Shown: positions 1 through 7,511, counted from the stretch's first letter. The stretch: DNA of 46,666 nt from Pseudomonadota bacterium (GCA_021795395.1 JAJYPN010000021.1:1-46666), one strand, 5' to 3'. The notes: generated by a model not told the origin, from the sequence alone. Made by a program: numbers and translations.

Positions 1-24
1 AACGCGTTCTGGGAAATGAGATGA
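1..24 (+). CDS. C-terminal end of an upstream gene (partial)
   Basis: Frame 1 is open from the window edge and ends NAFWEMR at a TGA whose bases overlap the ATG of the DUF3037 gene (ATGA, 21-24). Such an overlap is typical of a translationally coupled operon. Genes of the HipA-like kinase family often precede DUF3037 genes, but too little is visible to identify this one. A second frame stops at 17-19, so the assignment is weak. Confidence 0.3.
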   Translation, partial: NAFWEMR

Positions 25-860
25 ATAAGACTCCCTGTCTTTATGCTGTTGTCCGTTTCGCCCCTTTCGTTGAAACGGGCGAATTCGCTAACGTCGGTAT
101 TATCATGATGGCGCCTGAGCAACGTTATTTTGATTTTAAGCTGATGGGGCGGCGTCATGCTCGAGTAACTCATTTTTTTGAGCAACTGGAAGTCAAGGTG
201 TTTCGTGCAACGATGAATAACTTGCATGAGGAATTGGAACGGGCAAATGCCATGCTACGGCAGCATGGATTCGACAAACGTTTTAAATTAAACGACGCGG
301 AATTTGCAAAACGTTTGTTTACCGAAATCATTCGTCCGCGCGAATCGGTAATCAAGTTCAGCGAACCGAGAGCAGTGCTGGCTGATGAACCCACTGCAAC
401 GCTAGAGGAACTTTACGGGTATTACGTTGAGCGCGATTTTGTTACCCGCGAGTATAAGGAAGCTGTGTTGGAACGAGGTATTCGGAAATGGCTCTGGCAG
501 GCGCATATCGCCGAACGCTTTACTAAACGGGAAGTGGGCGACGATGAGTATCATGCTGTATTTCCCTTTGTGGAGAAACAATGTGATGTAACGATGAAGG
601 CGATCAAACCGCTGCATCTTGCTCATGACCAGCCTAGCAAGATACTTGACCATGGTGGGCAATGGCTATTCCGGATTCAGACACTGAAACGGCGTAATCT
701 GTTACCAGAAAAAGTGCTGTTTGCCGTTAAGGGCCCTGAAGGCAATGCGGCGACGGATAAAGCTTATGCAGAAATTGTGGGCAATTTAAAGGATGAAGGC
801 GTTAGCGTGCTGGCTATCTCGGAAAAGGTGAAGATACTGGAATTTGCTGCTGCTCATTGA
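21..860 (+). CDS. DUF3037 family protein
   Basis: Encodes 279 residues. The start MNKTPCLYAVVRFAPF followed by ETGEFANVGIIM is the typical opening of DUF3037 proteins, whose biochemical role is unknown. No signal peptide or membrane segment is visible, so it is probably cytoplasmic. In other bacteria DUF3037 genes often sit directly downstream of a HipA-like kinase gene. Here the start codon overlaps the stop of an upstream frame (ATGA), which fits such a pair, but the partner lies outside the window. The gene ends 70 bases before the first sign of island DNA, so it is the last intact gene before the accessory block. Confidence 0.8.
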   Translation: MNKTPCLYAVVRFAPFVETGEFANVGIIMMAPEQRYFDFKLMGRRHARVTHFFEQLEVKVFRATMNNLHEELERANAMLRQHGFDKRFKLNDAEFAKRLFTEIIRPRESVIKFSEPRAVLADEPTATLEELYGYYVERDFVTREYKEAVLERGIRKWLWQAHIAERFTKREVGDDEYHAVFPFVEKQCDVTMKAIKPLHLAHDQPSKILDHGGQWLFRIQTLKRRNLLPEKVLFAVKGPEGNAATDKAYAEIVGNLKDEGVSVLAISEKVKILEFAAAH

Positions 861-929
861 GGAACGTGAGTGATATTTATTGCATCACGATAGTGGGCAA
901 ACAAATCTCGACCTTCAAGAAAAATATAT

Positions 930-1186
930 TGTTGGTGTAAATGTTGGTACATTACGCTAACTTATTTTTTATATCTATAGAATACAATTAGTTAAATTCA
1001 AGTTCGAGTGAGCTTACCCCACCATTATAACGTTTCAGGAAGTATCGCAACATCTTGAAACCCGCCTAAGTGCGGGTTTTTTATTGCTTTTTTAGTCTCA
1101 GGCAGTGTAAGGTCGTCTCATGGCATGTCACTTTTTATTGGGGTAACTCTACGGGGTAACCTCTTAAATGAAAACGAACTTACCCC
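930..1186. repeat. Short repeats of a likely integration site
   Basis: Two adjacent imperfect 12-base direct repeats lie at 930-941 (TGTTGGTGTAAA) and 942-953 (TGTTGGTACATT). GGGGTAA occurs directly at 1140-1146 and 1153-1159 and inverted (TTACCCC) at 1014-1020 and 1180-1186. The stretch TTACCCCACCA at 1014-1024, preceded by GTTCGAGT, resembles the 3' end of a tRNA gene. All of this lies directly upstream of an integrase N-terminal scrap, where arm-type binding sites and an attachment core are expected. The att-site reading is inference; no second copy of the core was found in the window. Confidence 0.45.
1058..1084 (+). terminator. Rho-independent terminator
   Basis: An 8-bp perfect stem, AAACCCGC (1058-1065) with GCGGGTTT (1072-1079), closes a 6-base loop and is followed by a run of T. 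It lies downstream of the DUF3037 gene on the same strand, though 200 bases away and beyond the possible attachment site. It may therefore originally have belonged to a gene displaced by the island. Confidence 0.75.
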
Positions 1187-1187
1187 A

Positions 1188-1289
1188 ATGTCTTTGACTG
1201 ATACCAAGATACGTAACGCCATCAGTTATTCCACGCCGTCAAAGATGTCAACGATCGTGCATATAATCGCACGGTACATCTTCATGTAA
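1188..1289 (+). pseudogene. Integrase N-terminal remnant (P4-type tyrosine recombinase)
   Basis: A 33-codon frame starts at ATG 1188 and begins MSLTDTKIRNA. This matches the usual start of P4-type phage/island integrases with the DUF4102 arm-binding domain (consensus M-x-L-T-D-x-x-I-R-N-A). Similarity fades after about 18 residues and the frame stops at 1287-1289. No catalytic domain is present, so this is a scrap of an integrase of normally about 400 residues. The GGGGTAA repeats just upstream are at the right place for its arm sites. The identification rests on a short motif and on context. Confidence 0.6.
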
Positions 1290-1452
1290 AAAATCCTCAA
1301 ATCGCATTTAAGAAAATTCTACTTCAGAATACCTTTATTTGCTGGGGGATTACCGTTTTATTCCTGCATTTTTTTAAAAGCCCGTTAACCCAGCTATGGA
1401 TTTTTTATTGGGTTCATGTTTTCTGTGTTCGCAAACGATATCGAAATTTATG

Positions 1453-2520
1453 TTACCGAATTGAAACCCACTTCAGCCCGTGGATTTTGGCGGTAATTAA
1501 ATTACGGTTGGTTAAAATCGGTTTTTCTATGAAAAACCAGGACAGGATTGCCGGAATCGTTGTCGCGATGCACGCCAGGAGAGCTAAAATTGCTGGAGAT
1601 AAGGAGGTTGATAAAAAATGGTAGGTCGTTTGCTGGATTGGAAATGCGTAGATATAAAGACCATAGGAAATATCATTTTTCAGGATAAGCGTTCGCGTTT
1701 CAATCGATCCTGTTTTAATGATCAGTAAGGGCAATAATATAAAAAAGACGAGTGGAGCGAAGCTGAATCGGGCTGTAACCAGAATCAGCAGGAACAGGAT
1801 AATGATCTGGCGCATGGAAGCATTGCCCAGATTCAAACGCGCGATCGCCGCTCCTGCAAAAAAGAAAAAAGCATTCGCGGAGACCGCGTTCAGCATGTTT
1901 AACATGTTGTTATTGATGACGATGAGGCCGCTGTGCGCCGAAGCAAAATACAAAATCAGGAAAAAAATGGTTGGCAATAGCGCAGATATCGATTTTTTTG
2001 GTGAGATATTTATCACCAACGGCAGAAGCAGGTAAAGGATAAATTCAATCCGTAATGTCCAGAGCGAACCGTTAACGGCATTTTTATATAAGTTATTATC
2101 GAAAACCCCGGGTAAGGTGCTGTGGCCGGGCAACAGTAGTTCGGTATACGACAAATAAAGCCACGTCTGCATACTGGTAAAATAAGTGCCGAGAGGGACG
2201 GTTGTGCATAGCGGCCCGATTATGAAGACGGTAAACAGCAATGCAACCAGTAATCCCGGGAAAATCCTCAGGCAACGATTAATATAAAAAACTGACGGAG
2301 GATTTTTGGCGACGGATTTTGCGTTAAGAAAACCGCTTATGGTGAAAAATATATAAACCCCGATTGCTCCGGCATCCGTGAACGGCCAGATTTGATGGGC
2401 GAGATCGGTACCATGATTGTTGCCAAGATTTAATAACGGAAAACTGTGACTGTAGATAACAAAAATCGCGGCAAGGAAGCGTAACAAATCGAATAGATTA
2501 AGTCTGGAGTGGTTGGGCAT
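1453..2520 (-). CDS. Acyltransferase 3 family (OafA/YrhL-like) membrane protein
   Basis: Encodes 355 residues. The N-terminus MPNHSRLNLFDLLRFLAAIFVIYSHSF carries the R-F-x-A-x-x-V-x-x-x-H pattern of integral membrane O-acyltransferases, which move acyl groups onto surface sugars. About ten hydrophobic segments follow; the motif RCLRIFPGL in the first third is also typical of the family. The length is normal for the family without a C-terminal SGNH domain, and the frame is intact. The gene is AT-rich compared with the core genes and sits between an integrase scrap and an HsdS scrap, so it is probably acquired cargo, perhaps for O-antigen or capsule acetylation. No clear Shine-Dalgarno sequence precedes the ATG. 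Confidence 0.85.
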   Translation of the reverse strand: MPNHSRLNLFDLLRFLAAIFVIYSHSFPLLNLGNNHGTDLAHQIWPFTDAGAIGVYIFFTISGFLNAKSVAKNPPSVFYINRCLRIFPGLLVALLFTVFIIGPLCTTVPLGTYFTSMQTWLYLSYTELLLPGHSTLPGVFDNNLYKNAVNGSLWTLRIEFILYLLLPLVINISPKKSISALLPTIFFLILYFASAHSGLIVINNNMLNMLNAVSANAFFFFAGAAIARLNLGNASMRQIIILFLLILVTARFSFAPLVFFILLPLLIIKTGSIETRTLILKNDISYGLYIYAFPIQQTTYHFLSTSLSPAILALLACIATTIPAILSWFFIEKPILTNRNLITAKIHGLKWVSIR

Positions 2521-2685
2521 AAATATATTTTAATAACCTGATCCACAATATGAAAGTGAAAGTGGTTTCACCGTGTGGCCAGCCAGTCACTATCCGTTGG
2601 GTGATACGCATGGCACAGCCTGAGTATACCGGTAAAAACCATATTGCTGGACACGCTTAATCGTTATTGATTTTATCATACTAGG

Positions 2686-2813
2686 GTGCTACAAAACCAG
2701 AACGACGAACTGGCCAGTGACTTGCTCCAGCGCTTCCAGGCTCGAAGTTGATTGCTAAGGGCAAGATCAAGAAAGACAAGCTGCTGCCAATATCTAAGGA
2801 GGATAGGCCGCCG
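2686..2813 (+). pseudogene. HsdS remnant (type I restriction specificity subunit)
   Basis: Two adjoining frames together spell the conserved central region of many type I specificity subunits. The first reads LQNQNDELASDLLQRFQAR and stops at 2749-2751. The second begins at 2748 with LIAKGKIKKDKLLPIS. Intact HsdS proteins have DEPASxLLxRI...LIAxGKIKKxKPLPxI in a single frame at the end of a target-recognition half. A +1 shift separates the two pieces, and similarity ends near 2813. No hsdM or hsdR is nearby, so this is debris of a lost restriction system. Confidence 0.65.
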
Positions 2814-3015
2814 ATCTGTCATATGGCAGGGAGTGTTTGTACGGTCACGATCTTTTATACAAGCAATGTCTATATACTTTCTTGCTTGAGCAAACGCAGA
2901 AGATTAAAGCTTCATGGCGTGATGATGATTCACATGACCAAGGAAAAGATGGAAAAGCTTGTTGTTTATTTACCGCCTCTTTTATTTAGAACTGGCCCAG
3001 GAAATTTGCACAAGC

Positions 3016-3057
3016 TGTTAAGTGGGAAGCTGCTGTCCTATAATCGCCTGACAGGCG
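3016..3057 (+). promoter_or_regulatory. Putative IS promoter with overlapping palindrome
   Basis: A perfect -10 box TATAAT (3039-3044) is preceded at 17 bases by a weak -35, TGTTAA (3016-3021). A perfect inverted repeat CGCCTGACAGGCG (3045-3057) lies over the expected transcription start, just before the transposase start. It could be an operator or a start-region hairpin limiting transposase expression. Confidence 0.4.
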
Positions 3058-3061
3058 AAGA

Positions 3062-3379
3062 ATGGAGCAGGCAATGGCAAAGAAAACGAGACGGATGCAC
3101 TCACCGGCCTTTAAGGCCAAGGTAGCGCTGGCGGCCTTGGTCGGGGACAAAACGCTGGTCGAACTGGCTCAGCAATTTGAAGTTCACCCCAACCAGATTG
3201 CCAAATGGAAGCGGCAATTGGGCGAACGGGTTGGCGAAGTGTTCGGTGGCGGTAATGCGGCAACGGAACCGCCGGTAGATTTGAAGGTATTGCATGCCAA
3301 GATCGGGCAATTGACGCTGGAAAACGATTTTTTAGAAAGTGCGCTCACCAAGGCGGGATTGCTGAGCGCAAAACGATGA
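3062..3379 (+). CDS. IS3-family transposase OrfA
   Basis: Encodes 105 residues. It has the transposase_8 (InsE-type) helix-turn-helix, with MHSPAFKAKVALAAL, then TLVELAQQFEVHPNQIAKWK, and a leucine-rich coiled coil near the end (IGQLTLENDFLESAL). OrfA binds the ends of the element and joins OrfB by frameshifting. The second ATG at 3074 (MAKKTRR) may be the true start. Its stop overlaps the start of the OrfB frame (ATGA, 3376-3379). OrfA is intact but its OrfB partner is broken, so the copy cannot transpose by itself. Confidence 0.88.
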   Translation: MEQAMAKKTRRMHSPAFKAKVALAALVGDKTLVELAQQFEVHPNQIAKWKRQLGERVGEVFGGGNAATEPPVDLKVLHAKIGQLTLENDFLESALTKAGLLSAKR

Positions 3380-3742
3380 TCACCGTCGATCATAAGCTCT
3401 CGATCAGTCGCCAGGCCAAACTCCTGGGTATGAGCCGGGGAAGCGTTTCATGTGCCGCGCCCGGTAAGCCCCGCCGACCTCGCATTGATGCGGCGCATGG
3501 ACGAACTGCATCTGAATTATCCGTTTATGGGCGCGCGGCAGTTGCGCAATACGCTGGTTCGTGAGGGTTGCCGAACTGGCCGCGCGCATATCGGCACGTT
3601 AATGAAGCGGATGGGTATCGAGGCGATCTATCGCAAGCCGGGTACCAGCAAGAAGCATCCCGGGCATCAGGTCTATCCTTACCTGTTGCGCAATCTGGCT
3701 ATTCGGCACGCCAATCAGGTCTGGGCGCTGGACACGACGTAT
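3376..3742 (+). pseudogene. IS3-family transposase OrfB, frameshifted and truncated
   Basis: The frame opens MITVDHKLSISRQAKLLG and RGSV as in IS3-group OrfB proteins. At about 3447-3455 a net loss of bases moves the coding to another frame, which continues PRPVSPADLALMRRMDELHL to WALDTTY at 3742. WALDTTY holds the first catalytic Asp of the DDE integrase core. Everything after it is missing, and the next 150 bases in the frame are unrelated. The truncation point lies 10 bases before a dispersed repeat copy (3752-3814), so insertion or recombination at that repeat may have removed the 3' half. Confidence 0.85.
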
Positions 3743-3751
3743 AGGCAGCGT

Positions 3752-3814
3752 AAATGCGGCAGCGAACTACTTAACAATGCGAAAAAGTTGTTCAAACAAA
3801 CTGAGCCAGTTCTA
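3752..3814 (+). repeat. Dispersed repeat, copy A
   Basis: A 63-base sequence matches, on the opposite strand, the sequence at 7113-7173 with roughly 85-90% identity by eye and a 2-base length difference. Shared blocks include ACTTAACAA and AACAAACTGAGCC. It abuts the truncated IS3 OrfB. The nature of the repeat is unknown. Confidence 0.75.
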
Positions 3815-3855
3815 TACCCCGAGGTCTATTTGGGATTGCGCCACATCCATTTAAT

Positions 3856-3869
3856 TGCCCGATCGGTAA
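3856..3869 (+). promoter_or_regulatory. hipO: Putative HipB operator, distal imperfect copy
   Basis: TGCCC-GATC-GGTAA matches the palindrome TTCCC-N4-GGGAA with one mismatch in each arm. Its centre is 49 bases upstream of the perfect operator at 3905-3918. Three evenly spaced sites suggest cooperative repression by HipB dimers, but this outer copy is the weakest. Confidence 0.4.
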
Positions 3870-3904
3870 AGATATGGCTGGATTATGCCTAACAAAGCAC
3901 AAAA

Positions 3905-3918
3905 TTCCCGATCGGGAA
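3905..3918 (+). promoter_or_regulatory. hipO: HipB operator, perfect palindrome
   Basis: TTCCCGATCGGGAA is a perfect 14-base palindrome ending 7 bases before the -35 box of the hipBA promoter. HipB-type antitoxins repress their own operon by binding several such palindromes. The sequence differs from the E. coli TATCC-N8-GGATA site, so recognition would be specific to this family member. Confidence 0.7.
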
Positions 3919-3925
3919 ATATAAC

Positions 3926-3969
3926 TTGCAAATAGGCAGATTCCGGCTGATAATTTCCCTAACGGGAAA
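3926..3969 (+). promoter_or_regulatory. hipBA promoter with overlapping operator
   Basis: The -35 box TTGCAA (3926-3931) and -10 box GATAAT (3949-3954) are separated by the ideal 17 bases. An operator palindrome TTTCCC-TAAC-GGGAAA (3954-3969) covers the end of the -10 box and the start site. Its arms and 4-base spacer match the perfect copy centred 50 bases upstream. Binding here would block RNA polymerase directly, giving autorepression of hipBA. The start codon of hipB is 11 bases downstream. Confidence 0.7.
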
Positions 3970-3980
3970 CTGAGCAAGCT

Positions 3981-4241
3981 ATGATATTCATACGATCACC
4001 TCAACAACTCGGCGTTGCACTTCGTGCCGCTCGCAAGCAGCTCGGGTTGACACAGCCCCAGTTGGCTCTGGCGGCAGGAGTTGGCGTGCGCTTCATCGTC
4101 GATCTTGAAGCAGGTAAGCCCACCTTGCGACTTGAAAACGTGCTGCGGGTCATTGATGCCCTGGGTGGGGAGATACAGTTGAGCGGATTACCATCCGTTG
4201 TAACCGACGAACAACGTGAGGGCAGCGACCATGGCGCATGA
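3981..4241 (+). CDS. hipB: HipB-like antitoxin (XRE family)
   Basis: Encodes 86 residues with one helix-turn-helix of the Cro/CI type at about residues 10-65: LGVALRAARKQLGLTQPQLALAAGV, then FIVDLEAGKPTLRLENVLRVIDALG. HipB neutralises the HipA kinase and represses the operon by binding upstream palindromes, of which three are visible here. The C-terminal tail is short. The stop overlaps the likely hipA start by 11 bases, so the two proteins are translationally coupled. The DNA-binding part looks intact, so HipB could still act as a repressor although its partner is broken. Confidence 0.88.
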   Translation: MIFIRSPQQLGVALRAARKQLGLTQPQLALAAGVGVRFIVDLEAGKPTLRLENVLRVIDALGGEIQLSGLPSVVTDEQREGSDHGA

Positions 4242-5519
4242 GCTGGAAGTCTGGTTATTCGCCGACCGCGTTGGCACCTTGGCGCTGGTCGATGGCCGAC
4301 TGAGTTTTTGCTATGCGTCCGGTTGGCTATCGCGTCCAGACGCCGTTGCCTTGTCCGTCTCGCTGCCTCTGCAAGCGGAGCCGTTCGACGATCACAAAAC
4401 TCGCCCCTTCTTTGCCGGTCTGCTGCCAGAGGGGCAGATGCGCCGTTTGATCGCGCAGCAGTTCCAGGTTTCTGGCCAGAATGATTTTGCACTGCTGGAG
4501 CACATCGGTGGCGAATGCGCCGGGGCCGTGACGTTCCTAGAGCCCGGGCAGCCTTTGCCTGTGCCTACCCGCAACGATGACGTTCAATGGCTGAACGACA
4601 AGGAAGTCGTTGCCATCCTGGATGAATTGCCGCGTCGCCCCATGCTGGCAGGCAAAGACGGCTTGCGGCTTTCCTTGGCTGGTGCCCAGGACAAACTGCC
4701 GGTGGTTTTCGATGGTGCCCGCATTGGGCTGCCCCTCAACGGCACGCCCAGCTCCCACATCCTGAAGCCCGCTATCCACGCCGCCCCGGACAGTGTAATC
4801 AACGAAGGCTTTTGCATGGCACTGGCTGAGGCCATGCACCTCAAGCCGGCGAAATCGAAAGTTCATGCTGTATCGGATCGCCCATTCCTGCTGGTTGAGC
4901 GCTACGACCGGATCGCGGATGCTCCAGAGCAACGGCAACGCCTTCATCAAGAGGATTTCTGCCAAGCGCTTGGCGTGGCGCCTGAAATGAAATACCAAAA
5001 TGAAGGTGCCCCGATCTGGTGCTATGCTTTGATCTGGTGCGCCGTGTGATGCGTCCCAGCGCGCCTCAGATCCTGCGTTTGTTCGATTACGTGATCTTCA
5101 ATGCGCTGATCGGCAATCATGATGCGCACGCCAAGAATTTCTCACTGCTGTACTCAGGCAAGACACCCGTTCTGGCCCCGTTCTACGACACGCTATCGAC
5201 AGCGGTGTATCCAACATTGACGCCGAAGATGGCGATGAAAATCGGCAGCCAGTACAAATTCAGCGAAGTCCAGGCGCGGCACTGGGATCAGTTTGTAGAA
5301 GGCGTAGGCCTTGCCAAGGCACAGGCTAAAAAACGCATTCTGGAGTTAGCAAAGTCACTGCCGCCCATCGCGCTCGAACTCCGATCTGCCCCCGGATTCG
5401 GCTTTGCCGGAAATGCAGTGGTTGAACGAATCGTTGCCCTGATTGAGCAACGCTGCGCCCTGACAATTCGGCGGCTTACCGACCCTGCCGCTGAAAATGA
5501 AGCGGCCGCCGGACCATGA
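4231..5519 (+). pseudogene. hipA: HipA-like kinase toxin, frameshifted
   Basis: HipA is a serine/threonine kinase that inactivates glutamyl-tRNA synthetase and induces dormancy. The reading starts at ATG 4231 (MAHELEVWLF; preceding GAGG) and runs through the N-terminal subdomain and the LSLAGAQDKLPVV motif. Near 5005-5012 one base is missing: restoring a G in GGTGCCCC joins NEG to GPDLVLCFDLVRR in one frame. The remaining 166 codons carry the catalytic HDAHAKNFSLLY and the metal-binding FYDTLS motifs. As written, the first product stops at 5047-5049 without these, so no active kinase is made. The joined length, about 429 residues, is normal. Base use is GC-richer than in neighbouring genes. 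Confidence 0.88.
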
Positions 5520-5617
5520 CTGAAGCACCGGACGAACGCAGATTCGATTCCGAATTTGGAATTGAACTGGTCTGGAAGGCAGACGAGTTTGATGTCCATT
5601 CCCGATGGCCAGCCTAA
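5516..5617 (+). CDS. Small ORF overlapping the end of hipA
   Basis: ATG at 5516 overlaps the hipA stop (ATGA) and the frame runs 33 codons (MTEAPDERRF ... HSRWPA). The overlap suggests a third gene once coupled to hipBA, perhaps truncated by the island end. No family is recognised. It may equally be a chance frame. Confidence 0.3.
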   Translation: MTEAPDERRFDSEFGIELVWKADEFDVHSRWPA

Positions 5618-5694
5618 CTAGAAAAGCTGTTTGAATGTCTAGGGGCAGTAGTTTAAGTCATCAGCTTTCATGTAATACTTTGGTCGACCTCGAA

Positions 5695-5708
5695 AATTCT
5701 GCAGAATT
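5695..5708. repeat. Perfect 14-base palindrome
   Basis: AATTCTGCAGAATT lies in the gene-poor 165 bases between the hipA tail and the K+ channel gene. It has no T run and no gene start nearby, so a terminator or operator role is not supported. It may mark the island edge or be chance. Confidence 0.3.
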
Positions 5709-5782
5709 GCAACCCGGGCTTTGAGGGGCCGTGGGAGTCCTGGTGGATTTAAATTTGTACAGGTGTTTGAAGACTGGAAATG

Positions 5783-6994
5783 TCAACGTTGCGCCGGTAC
5801 GGTAGTGTCCGTATTAAAAATTTTGTCCAGCAGCGAAGATGAGTCAATATTTTCTCCGCTGACGTTCATCGCGAGAATCTCGCTGCTGAACAATTCGGGA
5901 GCGATGATGAGGTCGGGCCGCGCCAAACGCACCCTCTTGACGTTATTCGGTCCGCGCACTGCGATAACCGTCCGGGCAGCAGTGCCGACCTCCCGCGCGG
6001 CAAGAATCACGAATGCATTTTCCGCATCATCCTCCAGCAATGCCATCAGGGAAACCGCATCGGCAACACCGGCACGTTTGAGCAACTCTATGTCGGTTGG
6101 ATCACCGATCAGGAGGTCGTCTCGCCCGTCATCGTCAACCGCCCCGACGCTTCTGTCGGGGGGCAACTGCCGTGCGATGACGGTGACAGGCAGTCCCCGC
6201 GCGCGAATTGCCAGTGCCGTATTTCGGGCCAGTGGCGTATCTCCGACAATAATAGTATGCTGTTCACGCTTCATGAATTGCTCTCCCAATGCGTTTCGGC
6301 GCAGCCTTTTATTGACCAGTGGAATCACCACGGTCGAAAGAGAAGCGGCAAATATACTGACGCCGATCACGATGACCGACATGACAAAAATCCGCGCCTC
6401 CGTCGTCTTTGGCACAATATCACCGTAGCCGACCGTAGACAGTGTGGTCACGGAAAAATAAAGCGCGGTTAACAGGTTCGTAACCGGCGGCGAGAACTCG
6501 GGCCCCAACAAGTAGGTTCCGAATACCGCGTAAGCCCCTAGCGATAACAAACTCAATACCGCTAACGCAGTTTCCGCAGCAAGACTGGAGCGATCGAATT
6601 CCCGCCTGAAATAGAGCATTGCAACCAGCAATACGCTATTGAAGATAGCCAAGGGACTCGCTTCTACGTGGTGAGTAAAAATACGCACCAAGATCGCCAG
6701 AGTCATCAATACGGTAATAATCCAGGCAAAGCGCGATCGCCAGGCGAGACCTGCGCACATCAGCAACAGAACCGCCCCCGCCGACGCTTCCGACCAACCT
6801 CCCATCCTGCCCAGCGCCATGTCTTCAGTGACGGGGGCCAGCGTATGCCCGTAGAAATGCAGACCGGTCAAACGCTCAAAAAGGGGCAATACGTTAAAAA
6901 TACCCAGTATTCCGACCCAGAGCGCCAGCTGAAAATTGGGTTGCACGAGTTTTTTCAGCAGGGGCGACCAGCGCAAGGGCTTGACAATTTTCAC
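5783..6994 (-). CDS. kch: Kch-like voltage-gated potassium channel
   Basis: An inner-membrane K+ channel with a cytoplasmic RCK/TrkA-N domain. After a short N-terminus come several hydrophobic helices, then the pore with selectivity filter STVGYGD, an inner helix (FVMSVIVIGVSIFAASL) and a Rossmann-type domain starting HTIIVGDTPLARNT. It ends FSSEILAMNVSGENID as in E. coli Kch (417 residues). The frame is open up to an ATG at 7084, but those extra 30 residues look unlike the family. The GTG at 6994 (VKIVKPLRW) leaves the normal distance to the first helix, giving 403 residues; the ATG start cannot be excluded. Kch ligands and physiology are poorly known. Confidence 0.88.
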   Translation of the reverse strand: MKIVKPLRWSPLLKKLVQPNFQLALWVGILGIFNVLPLFERLTGLHFYGHTLAPVTEDMALGRMGGWSEASAGAVLLLMCAGLAWRSRFAWIITVLMTLAILVRIFTHHVEASPLAIFNSVLLVAMLYFRREFDRSSLAAETALAVLSLLSLGAYAVFGTYLLGPEFSPPVTNLLTALYFSVTTLSTVGYGDIVPKTTEARIFVMSVIVIGVSIFAASLSTVVIPLVNKRLRRNALGEQFMKREQHTIIVGDTPLARNTALAIRARGLPVTVIARQLPPDRSVGAVDDDGRDDLLIGDPTDIELLKRAGVADAVSLMALLEDDAENAFVILAAREVGTAARTVIAVRGPNNVKRVRLARPDLIIAPELFSSEILAMNVSGENIDSSSLLDKIFNTDTTVPAQR

Positions 6995-7112
6995 TTCTCT
7001 AAACACTCCCTGTGTTCCGCTGATTTCGAACTTTACCGTATTGGATACGAAGACTATTTTACCGTCACATGACCCAGACCACACCTGAAAACGTTGTTCA
7101 GCATTCGCCGAG

Positions 7113-7173
7113 TAGAACGGGCTCAGTTTGTTGGAAGACTTTTCGCGTTGTTAAGTGGTTCGCCGCCGCATTT
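7113..7173 (-). repeat. Dispersed repeat, copy B
   Basis: A 61-base sequence whose reverse complement matches 3752-3814. It lies in the gap between the K+ channel gene and the end of the HAF-repeat gene. A separate inverted repeat, CTTGCTTG (7221-7228) with CAAGCAAG (7273-7280), lies next to it and may belong to a larger repeat unit. Confidence 0.75.
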
Positions 7174-7246
7174 TTCAACGGCAGATTGGACGCTAGCGGT
7201 TTCGAGATAATTCGTGCATTCTTGCTTGTGGCCGCTCTAAAATCTC

Positions 7247-7511
7247 TTATTGTAAGGCGAGGCGCGATGTCGCAAGCAAGCACTTCCGCCGTCTGAAATA
7301 TTGCAAAGATCCCATCATCAATAAACCGGCACCCAACTGGGCCAGGATGGACGCTTCCGGTAGCGGGCTCGCCATGAAGCCGTAGTTTCCATGGTCGGTA
7401 GCATAACTGCCGACGATGATGCCTTGATCATTGATTCCATAAGCGACGGTATCGGTGGCGCCGGGGACATTCAGGGCGGTATAACTGCCACCGTTGTCGA
7501 CGAATCCGACG
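7247..7511 (-). pseudogene. Out-of-frame C-terminus of the HAF-repeat protein, with PEP-CTERM-like anchor
   Basis: Reading the same strand in the neighbouring frame continues the upstream protein without a gap: VGFVDNGGSYTALNVPGA, then another HAF repeat (YGINDQGIIVGSY). It then ends PLPEASILAQLGAGLLMM followed by QYFRRRK and a TAA at 7247-7249. A Pro-Glu signature, a hydrophobic helix and an Arg cluster at the very end make a PEP-CTERM-like sorting signal, which exosortase would recognise at the inner membrane. Adding one A to the G5A5 run (7512-7521 on the plus strand) restores the full protein of about 347 residues. Confidence 0.75.

Noticed and set aside
997-1024. tRNA-like 3' end (GTTCGAGT ... 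TTACCCCACCA)
   Set aside because: No matching acceptor 5' strand, anticodon arm or T-stem pairing was found at the right distance, so no tRNA gene is called. It is kept only as a possible attachment core.
3743-3892. Continuation of the IS3 OrfB frame beyond WALDTTY
   Set aside because: The peptide after residue Tyr does not follow the IS3 integrase core and is derived from the dispersed repeat and following spacer.
5721-6428. 235-codon open frame opposite the K+ channel gene
   Set aside because: It is the antisense shadow of kch, rich in Arg and Ser, with no family features.
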